DNA of 7,610 nucleotides from Anaerolineae bacterium (lineage in GTDB: Bacteria; Chloroflexota; Anaerolineae; Aggregatilineales; Phototrophicaceae): assembly GCA_028284565.1 (NCBI GenBank), contig JANQRM010000625.1, forward strand, positions 1 through 7,610. The letters are read 5' to 3'. A program made the position numbers and the translations under genes. Below, piece after piece: positions 1 to 5,766 of this stretch. Numbering within the stretch: position 1 is the stretch's first letter; each line of letters opens with the position of its first letter. The notes under the pieces were generated by a model, which was not told where the DNA came from, made no database searches, and saw only the letters and a list, made by a program, of their open reading frames with translations.

Positions 1-202
1 GCGCGGTTGGTCGCCCAAAGGTTGGCAATTCACGCTTGAGATGTTGCACGACATCCCGTTGACGCATATATTCAGCATAACAATCTGAGCATTCATCAAT
101 ATAGCGCGCCACCAGCCGACGTTCTTCTTGGGCTAATTCGCCACTTAAGAACCCCGGCATCATCGCTTTGCAATAGCGGTATTTCAGATTTACTCCACCC
201 AC
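1..202 (-). CDS. Putative zf-HC2-type anti-sigma factor, partial (C-terminus beyond window)
   Basis: The frame is open from 202 to the window edge and encodes 67 residues of an unfinished protein. Cys11, Cys38 and Cys41 sit in a pattern like the zinc-binding anti-sigma domain (zf-HC2): an N-terminal Cys, then F-L-S-G-E-L at 18-23, an acidic/basic helix, and C-x2-C. The His normally four residues before the C-x2-C pair is replaced by Tyr34. Such proteins bind and hold an ECF sigma factor, often with a membrane-anchored C-terminus, which is not visible here. The gene lies 50 bases after the sigma gene stop, the usual place for a cognate anti-sigma factor. I chose GTG at 202-200 because it keeps Cys11 and is preceded by GGGG five bases upstream. 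TTG at 220 is an alternative. ATG at 163 or 160 would lose Cys11. Identity is inferred from a short fragment plus context. Confidence 0.6.
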   Translation of the reverse strand, partial: MGGVNLKYRYCKAMMPGFLSGELAQEERRLVARYIDECSDCYAEYMRQRDVVQHLKRELPTFGRPTA

Positions 203-252
203 GGCATCCCCACTAAACAACTAGAACTGACTGACAAGCATGTGGTTTACCT

Positions 253-858
253 TTAAAAACTCAAAATCTCTTCTAACAGCCCTTTGCCAACTGGTTGTAA
301 GACAGAGCGCAAACGATCATGTCCTAGACGCACCCGACTTTCTGCCGTTTTCTGTGGACAGTCCATCACCTCCGCAATCTCGCGGTAGGTCAAGCCATGT
401 CCATAACGCAGGACTATTGCCTCACGTAAGCGGGGAGATAAAACCTTGAGGGCTTCCATCACGGCATCTTTGGCGACACTCCGCATCATCTCGGCTTCAG
501 GGGCTTCTGATGAGGGAGATGTGATACTGAGATGCACCATCTGCGCAATATCTACCGTCGGGAAACGCTTCCGACGATAGGTATTGCGACAGCGACTCAC
601 TGCAATGGTATACAACCATGTCTTGAAGGAGGCTTTGTTTTTGTCATAACGATGCAGATTTTTAAAGGCATAAACAAAGGATTCTTGACAAATATCTTCT
701 GCATCTTGTTCATTTAATAACAAGCTATAACAGAGACGATACACCCCCATTGCGAAGTGATGATACAAATCGGCATAAGCCGTTTGGTCACCTTGTAGCG
801 AGTGGCTTATCCACATATTGACTTCATCTTGCGGTGTTCGATTTCCATGTTGCGTCAT
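253..858 (-). CDS. ECF-family RNA polymerase sigma factor (sigma-70 regions 2 and 4)
   Basis: This 201-residue protein has the size and two-domain plan of an extracytoplasmic-function sigma factor, which directs RNA polymerase to a small set of promoters. Region 2 spans about residues 25-95, with the core-binding helix D-A-E-D-I-C-Q-E-S-F at 52-61 and the -10-recognition part F-K-T-W-L-Y-T-I-A at 78-86, followed by a basic R-N-T-Y-R-R stretch. A variable Ser/Pro/Glu-rich linker follows (about 100-125). Region 4 spans about 133-187, with the helix-turn-helix L-T-Y-R-E-I-A-E-V-M at 156-165 and the recognition helix around T171-R184. Region 3 is absent, as expected for ECF factors. The first ATG is supported by an AGGA six bases upstream; Met15 is a weaker alternative. 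The gene ends in TAA and is followed by the putative anti-sigma gene. The target regulon cannot be read from the sequence. Confidence 0.93.
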   Translation of the reverse strand: MTQHGNRTPQDEVNMWISHSLQGDQTAYADLYHHFAMGVYRLCYSLLLNEQDAEDICQESFVYAFKNLHRYDKNKASFKTWLYTIAVSRCRNTYRRKRFPTVDIAQMVHLSITSPSSEAPEAEMMRSVAKDAVMEALKVLSPRLREAIVLRYGHGLTYREIAEVMDCPQKTAESRVRLGHDRLRSVLQPVGKGLLEEILSF

Positions 859-865
859 CGTTTAT

Positions 866-869
866 CCTA
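866..869 (-). promoter_or_regulatory. Ribosome binding site of the sigma factor gene
   Basis: On the minus strand AGGA lies six bases before the ATG at 858. This supports the start giving a 201-residue product over the internal Met15. Confidence 0.6.
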
Positions 870-874
870 TAGGT

Positions 875-886
875 TGTGCCTGCACA
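875..886. repeat. Short inverted repeat upstream of the sigma gene
   Basis: TGTGC and GCACA form perfect 5-base arms around a 2-base centre. The repeat lies between the possible TATAAA element and the ribosome binding site, where an operator could sit. Arms this short occur by chance, there is no T-run, and the loop is too small for a terminator hairpin. Confidence 0.25.
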
Positions 887-892
887 CGCGCC

Positions 893-919
893 TTTATACA
901 CCTGCTTTACTGATATTCC
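893..919 (-). promoter_or_regulatory. Possible promoter of the sigma/anti-sigma pair
   Basis: The 68-base gap before the sigma gene contains, on the minus strand, GGAAT (919-915) and TATAAA (898-893) with a 16-base spacer. A GGAA-type -35 element is typical of ECF-dependent promoters, so autoregulation is conceivable. The -10 part resembles a housekeeping element more than an ECF one. This is a visual match to short, weak motifs; the genes may instead be read through from upstream. Confidence 0.2.
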
Positions 920-926
920 TCACAAA

Positions 927-2876
927 TTAGGGAGATTGACTCGCCACCCCATCGTAGACATCTTGGCGTAACCAGAGTACAGCACTATGTTTCTGTATTT
1001 TTTCGGGTGCGATTCGCCCCTGCAACCACCAGCCGAGTGTCTCCCAAATGCTACTTCCACTGAGTGACCACGATTGATGGATGGCAAACTCTTGTCCCAC
1101 ATAACTCCCACCTAAATCCGGTTCAACACCATGTGATGATGGTACGAGTACCACTGGGTCAAATCGGGCTTCTATGATAGTAGAAACATAGTTCACATTC
1201 TGGAAGTCGCGCAATAACCATGCGACCATATTGTCTCGCTGGAGACCATTGTTATCGAGGACAACTGTAACTTCAACCAACGGGAACCCTCTGGTTTGTC
1301 TATCAGCAACATCAAACAGGGAATCCCGCAGGAGATAGATATCGAGGTCAGTTGTGGTCGTGTGCCATAAATCTGTTGGGCGATTCAGTGTCGCTGTGTT
1401 CCATCCGCCTGCGACATTGGAAATCAGCAAGAAGAAAAACATCCCCAAACCAACGCCTTGTGCCGTGTTGTAGTTGCCCCAATAACTCGCCGCAAGGAAG
1501 AAACCCACAATTAGGAAAATTAGTGTAATTGCTGACCATATCATGCTGTAGCGGGTTTGAATGTAGGTCGGTTGCGCCAGATTTGAGAGGGCTTCCGTAA
1601 TGCCAACATTGGGCAAGAGCAACAACCCGCGACCTACCTCTTGAAGATGAACGGTAAGCATCGTCAATAGTGCAAAGACAATTACGCCCAACATCCACTT
1701 GCCCCACCAGAAGCGTGTGGTGAATAAGCCTTCATCATCGTCTGATGTTTCACTTGACCACAAAATGAGCATCGGACGTGTTTTGATGAGTTCCGCAATG
1801 GTGAAGGTCGCCAATATTGACAAAGGCACACTCATGAACAAGGCATGTCCCGCACCCGCATTGGCAAAAAATAGCAAGACAATTCCCGCCAGAACAATCC
1901 ATGCAAAGAGAAAACGCTCAATGAAGGTCAGCAAGCCACGCCGACGCATCATCCACACGCCAACCCCTGCGAAGATAATTAGTAAGGTTTCATATTGTGC
2001 GAGAATGATTAAAGGCAAGCCAATGATTGAATTCTGCGGTTCAGCTTGGAAAATGCCACGCAAAGTACCCGCCAGCGTCTCGCCAATAATAGACAAACCC
2101 GACGGATAAATCAAAAAGCCTGTGCCAACTGTCAGCACGACCAATGCCATCACGCCGAAACCTGCCTGCCAAGGGAATGCACGAAAATGCTCTCGTGCTG
2201 AGACAATGACCTCTCCGCCTGGCTCCCCCATGCGTTCTGGTGCGCTGAGAACCGTACGTGAAACTGCGAATAAACCGGCAAGGAGCAAGATTATCGCTAA
2301 GACCAAGCCCATCGGTTCGGTGAGGAAAATTAATGCACCCAATAAGCCCATCAACCACATGGCAAACTTACTCTCACCCGTATCCCAATATCGCCATAAT
2401 GCCCATAATCCCAAAATGGCGAAGAGCATCGTCCAGATTACAGGGTCACTAGAACGTGAAGTGACCAACATGGATGGAGAAATTGTCCAGAGTAGACTTA
2501 ACAGAAAACTACGTCCGATGCCCCAGTATCGACGGAACAGGAATGGTGTCAACATAAGCAAGGTGCTAGCAATCACAGTCAACAAACGCGCGCTGAATTC
2601 ATTCGCACCCAATGTCGAGAAGAAGAGTGCTTGTCCCCAGAATGTTGTCACACTAGAACCAATGGTTGTCACTTCTGTTTCAAAAGGTGCAACTACCTGC
2701 CATGTACTCAGTGCCTGTCGCGCTTCGGCATCCGTCATCGGCACAATGTCTAAATCAGCAATCCGCAAGACCACCGCACACACCACCAAGGCAATATAGG
2801 CGATGAACTCAATCGAAATCGTCAATTGGGGTGTAGCTTGCTGTTCTAATGTCGGTTTATTGACAACCGCTTCCAT
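927..2876 (-). CDS. Polytopic membrane protein, PMT/GT-C-like, resembling the Agl23-type family (TIGR03663)
   Basis: The 649-residue product has about 12-13 hydrophobic spans between residues 20 and 490, then a soluble C-terminal domain (about 495-649). After the first span the loop holds D-A-E-A-R at 49-53, which matches the acidic pair in the first outer loop of GT-C glycosyltransferases (dolichyl-phosphate-mannose-type PMT family). S-A-R-L-L at 96-100 resembles the Arg-containing segment that follows in this family. As I recall, the Agl23-type family has an invariant DE dipeptide and HGP tripeptide; here they appear as D-A-E and F-W-G-Q (79-82), so the protein is divergent. Family members typically sit beside DUF2298/YYY proteins, as here. 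The likely role is transfer or handling of lipid-linked sugars at the outer membrane face, but substrate and activity are unknown. The start ATG has AAGGA six bases upstream. A generic GT39-like glycosyltransferase is the alternative call. Confidence 0.7.
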   Translation of the reverse strand: MEAVVNKPTLEQQATPQLTISIEFIAYIALVVCAVVLRIADLDIVPMTDAEARQALSTWQVVAPFETEVTTIGSSVTTFWGQALFFSTLGANEFSARLLTVIASTLLMLTPFLFRRYWGIGRSFLLSLLWTISPSMLVTSRSSDPVIWTMLFAILGLWALWRYWDTGESKFAMWLMGLLGALIFLTEPMGLVLAIILLLAGLFAVSRTVLSAPERMGEPGGEVIVSAREHFRAFPWQAGFGVMALVVLTVGTGFLIYPSGLSIIGETLAGTLRGIFQAEPQNSIIGLPLIILAQYETLLIIFAGVGVWMMRRRGLLTFIERFLFAWIVLAGIVLLFFANAGAGHALFMSVPLSILATFTIAELIKTRPMLILWSSETSDDDEGLFTTRFWWGKWMLGVIVFALLTMLTVHLQEVGRGLLLLPNVGITEALSNLAQPTYIQTRYSMIWSAITLIFLIVGFFLAASYWGNYNTAQGVGLGMFFFLLISNVAGGWNTATLNRPTDLWHTTTTDLDIYLLRDSLFDVADRQTRGFPLVEVTVVLDNNGLQRDNMVAWLLRDFQNVNYVSTIIEARFDPVVLVPSSHGVEPDLGGSYVGQEFAIHQSWSLSGSSIWETLGWWLQGRIAPEKIQKHSAVLWLRQDVYDGVASQSP

Positions 2877-2882
2877 GTATTT

Positions 2883-2887
2883 TCCTT
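2883..2887 (-). promoter_or_regulatory. Ribosome binding site of the PMT-like gene
   Basis: On the minus strand AAGGA lies six bases before the ATG at 2876, a good Shine-Dalgarno match that fixes the start. The rest of the 67-base gap (2877-2943) shows no clear terminator or strong promoter. Confidence 0.6.
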
Positions 2888-2943
2888 CGTGCCGTTTCCA
2901 TAAAGATTAGTACACTGGCATTATGGCAAAGTCTTAGTCTCTA

Positions 2944-5760
2944 TCAAGGGAAGACAAGATTCAAGGCAGTATCCATCACTTGATAAATACGCGAATTACC
3001 CGATTCACAGACGACAGGGAGTAAATCTATGAATTTTTCTTCGCCGATGCTCCCATATTGCTGACGTTCCGTGAACCCAAACAAAATATAGTCAATATCA
3101 TAACGACGCAAAATCTCGCCGGAGAAGTTCCAATCGCTTTCGGTATAGAGTGCGTCGATGTCTTGCTTTCGTGAACCTGCCACCTCACTATAGGTTGAAC
3201 CACGCCATTGCGCTTCATGATTTTCCCAGCCGAGTACAATCGGGATCCCTGTAAGTGTCCCGACACGCCCATAATTGGCATTGTAGGCATCACGCACTGC
3301 TTCGACTACGACGGCATCATCCCCCTGCACGAGATTGTTCAGACACATCACCACGTTGAAATCATCTGGTGTGACTACCGTCCGTGCGCCATCCAGCGTG
3401 AGCAAGGGATGCACCTCAATCACACTATCGGAGGCAATATGGACAATGCCGGTTTGCTGGGATAGTAACTGATGGGGTTCTACTCCAATTGGAGTATCAC
3501 GCTCTAGATAAATCGGTGTACCCGTTTGAATGAGTTCTCCATCCAGCACTTGCATCACACCACCCGCCCAATCTGCTGGAATAGTATATAGGTAATTGAA
3601 ACTTAGGGGGACACGACCTGTCTCTGAATACATGCGATGGAGTGTGCCAGTGACCATGTAGAACATGCCAAATATGAGAATAATTCCCAACATCACACTA
3701 AAGCCTGTCCGTACCGCGAAATTCGGACGACGTAGACGATTATCTGCCAGAATGGTATAAACCCCATAGGCACTTGCTAGGCTGAATAGCACCCACGCTT
3801 GATAATAAAATTTGAAGATGGTGTTGATACGTGTACTAAAGTTGTCTCGCAGATAGATGAATTCGGGAATGAGGCAGAGTACCGCGCCCATCCCGATGAG
3901 CAAGAGTGCAAAGCCGGTGGCTGGCGGATAGGTCATGACCTTACCCTCTTCGCCAATGTCCTGCCGAAATTTCCCGCTAAACCAATGTTTGGGAAAGAGA
4001 CGCGCCACGATTGTCGCAATCGCAATCAGCAAAACAAGCATGGTCAAGCTATAGGTGATGCGTCGCAAGATAAATTGTGGGAAGACAACATCCCAACCGC
4101 CGTTGCTCCCGATGAAGGATAGTACGAATTGGTTGAGTTGTGGAGATAGGGAACTCATCACCACGAAAACAAGCAGTAATATCGACAAGCCCACACCCAA
4201 TAAAAGCGAAATTTGGATACCGGGCATCCAGTTGATGCGTTGTTCACGCCTGCCCCGCCATGCTTCGACCATCAAGAAGACTGCCAATATCAGCACAAAG
4301 GGACCGAACATGATGAAGAAGCGTTGGAATGCTGTGGGGTGAATCAGATTGGGCAGGAAGCCTGATGCTTGAGACCGAAATCCGATAAAGAAAGGCGCAT
4401 AAGCCAACAATACAATGACAGTAAATGCGACACCCATCTTCACCAATGAGAACCAGTCGCGTAAATACAAGCGTCCCGTACCGTTATGGAAGAGTCGGCG
4501 TAACGCCTCTGCCCCGATGATGGCAAACACATAGATGGGTCCATCCCATGTGTTGAGGAAGACCAAACCACCGATACAAATGCTATAGAGCAAAATCTCA
4601 TAGCGTGTCGGGTCACGTCCGACAAGTAAGACATTCAATGCCAAACCAATGAGCATTACCGCAAAGGGCAAGGCTAAAACATGGGGATGATTATCGGAGA
4701 GCAAGAAACTAAACGCAGGGAATTCATCAATTGGCTGGGCATGGGTCGCCACTGTGCCATCAAGGTTGTAATCTGTCAGCACCCGACTTGCGCGGAACCA
4801 CCACCAACTGCCCCATGTCATTGGGTCATTGATGAACACACCATCGTCATCCGGCACATAATTCGGTACTGTTACAGTTCCGCCATCTTGCTCGAAGGTC
4901 GATTCGCCAAAGAAAGAACGTTCTTGTGTCCCCCAAAAGTTGAGATAACTTTCAGGAACCGACTTTGCTTGATAGGGAATTTCAATCAGGGGGGCTTGGA
5001 AATTACTCATCAAAATCAAAAAGGTCATCGCCAATAACCCTGTGAGGATGGGTGTGCGATGTTTTTGTGTGGATTCAACAGCGATGCGTCCTAGTCGGAA
5101 TGCCCTTGACCGTACTAGATTATAACTCACGCCAAATGCCGTTAACCCTGTGAGTGCGAACCACATGGCAATTGTCATATTGAAGCCAACGGTACTGGGA
5201 ACACCACTCATCATCGACAACATGGACGACATGACATAGCCCTTGTAGTAATAGCTGATGGCATAGCCCGACATCCATGGGTCATTTGGCGGGAAGGTTT
5301 CGCTCCGTTGTACGGCACTCAAAAAGGCGAGTTCCATTGGTTTTTCGGTGGCGGTGATGTTATTTTGATGCGCTCGGAAGACTGCCCAGCCAAAGAGTAA
5401 GACCAGAAACAGAATTTCGGCGGTGATGATGACCGAGCGATTTTCTTTGAGCCAGCCAAGCCAGTCAATTCGTCGTCCAAAGCGGAAATAGACCATCAGC
5501 GAAATGGACAATGAGAAGAGCCACGCCAGTACAATGCTACCTGTTGTGTTGCGGAAGAAGCCGAAACTTGCCAGCAACCAGAAGATGAACGTCACCAACA
5601 ACATGCCGATAGTACGGGCAAGTGTGTAGCCTCTATCCGGTAAGCCACCTAGCAATCGCCAGCATAAGGGAATCACAGCTCCACCTGCCAGCGTGACCAA
5701 GAGCCACCAACTGAGGATTATCCAAACTTCACGACCAAACCATTCCCAAAACACTGCCAT
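2944..5760 (-). CDS. DUF2298 / Chlor_Arch_YYY family integral membrane protein (complete)
   Basis: A 938-residue, strongly hydrophobic protein with about 16 membrane spans up to residue 705, a large loop at about 257-345, and a soluble C-terminal domain at about 705-938. It holds the family's hallmark Y-Y-Y-K-G at 170-174, preceded by E-K-P-M-E-L-A-F (139-146) and F-P-P-N-D-P-W (156-162). Further conserved blocks are W-F-R-A-S-R-V-L (321-328), S-D-N-H-P-H (355-360), N-T-W-D-G-P-I-Y (403-410), N-T-I-F-K-F-Y-Y-Q-A-W (646-656) and G-I-P-I-V-L-G-W-E-N-H (838-848). Its length fits the single-domain class of the family (about 700-900). Biochemical function is not established; the fold and partners suggest a GT-C-like role in surface glycan assembly. 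It follows its paralogue by six bases, and an AGGGGA inside that gene's end suggests coupled translation. The C-terminal part has about 40 more residues than the paralogue between the last spans and the G-x-P-x-V-L-G-W block. Confidence 0.88.
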   Translation of the reverse strand: MAVFWEWFGREVWIILSWWLLVTLAGGAVIPLCWRLLGGLPDRGYTLARTIGMLLVTFIFWLLASFGFFRNTTGSIVLAWLFSLSISLMVYFRFGRRIDWLGWLKENRSVIITAEILFLVLLFGWAVFRAHQNNITATEKPMELAFLSAVQRSETFPPNDPWMSGYAISYYYKGYVMSSMLSMMSGVPSTVGFNMTIAMWFALTGLTAFGVSYNLVRSRAFRLGRIAVESTQKHRTPILTGLLAMTFLILMSNFQAPLIEIPYQAKSVPESYLNFWGTQERSFFGESTFEQDGGTVTVPNYVPDDDGVFINDPMTWGSWWWFRASRVLTDYNLDGTVATHAQPIDEFPAFSFLLSDNHPHVLALPFAVMLIGLALNVLLVGRDPTRYEILLYSICIGGLVFLNTWDGPIYVFAIIGAEALRRLFHNGTGRLYLRDWFSLVKMGVAFTVIVLLAYAPFFIGFRSQASGFLPNLIHPTAFQRFFIMFGPFVLILAVFLMVEAWRGRREQRINWMPGIQISLLLGVGLSILLLVFVVMSSLSPQLNQFVLSFIGSNGGWDVVFPQFILRRITYSLTMLVLLIAIATIVARLFPKHWFSGKFRQDIGEEGKVMTYPPATGFALLLIGMGAVLCLIPEFIYLRDNFSTRINTIFKFYYQAWVLFSLASAYGVYTILADNRLRRPNFAVRTGFSVMLGIILIFGMFYMVTGTLHRMYSETGRVPLSFNYLYTIPADWAGGVMQVLDGELIQTGTPIYLERDTPIGVEPHQLLSQQTGIVHIASDSVIEVHPLLTLDGARTVVTPDDFNVVMCLNNLVQGDDAVVVEAVRDAYNANYGRVGTLTGIPIVLGWENHEAQWRGSTYSEVAGSRKQDIDALYTESDWNFSGEILRRYDIDYILFGFTERQQYGSIGEEKFIDLLPVVCESGNSRIYQVMDTALNLVFP

Positions 5761-5766
5761 CGAAAC

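Noticed and set aside
203..252. Possible terminator between the sigma and anti-sigma genes
   Set aside because: No stem of useful length followed by a T-run is visible on the minus strand.
240..449. 69-residue plus-strand open frame at the end of the sigma gene
   Set aside because: Overlaps the well-supported sigma region 4 coding sequence on the other strand and has no family resemblance.
1699..2109. 136-residue plus-strand open frame
   Set aside because: Also antisense to the PMT-like gene, with the same shadow-type composition and no recognisable motif.
2122..2799. 225-residue plus-strand open frame rich in Lys, Thr, Pro and Arg
   Set aside because: It lies fully antisense to the PMT-like gene; its basic, low-complexity composition is what the complement of hydrophobic codons produces, and no domain is recognisable.
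2916..2928. TGGCA direct repeat in the gap before the PMT-like gene
   Set aside because: Two 5-base copies eight bases apart are expected by chance; no matching promoter layout was seen.
2877..2943. Possible promoter with TTGCCA as -35 element in the same gap
   Set aside because: No acceptable -10 element lies at 16-18 bases; the best candidate (TAATCT) is only 14 bases away.
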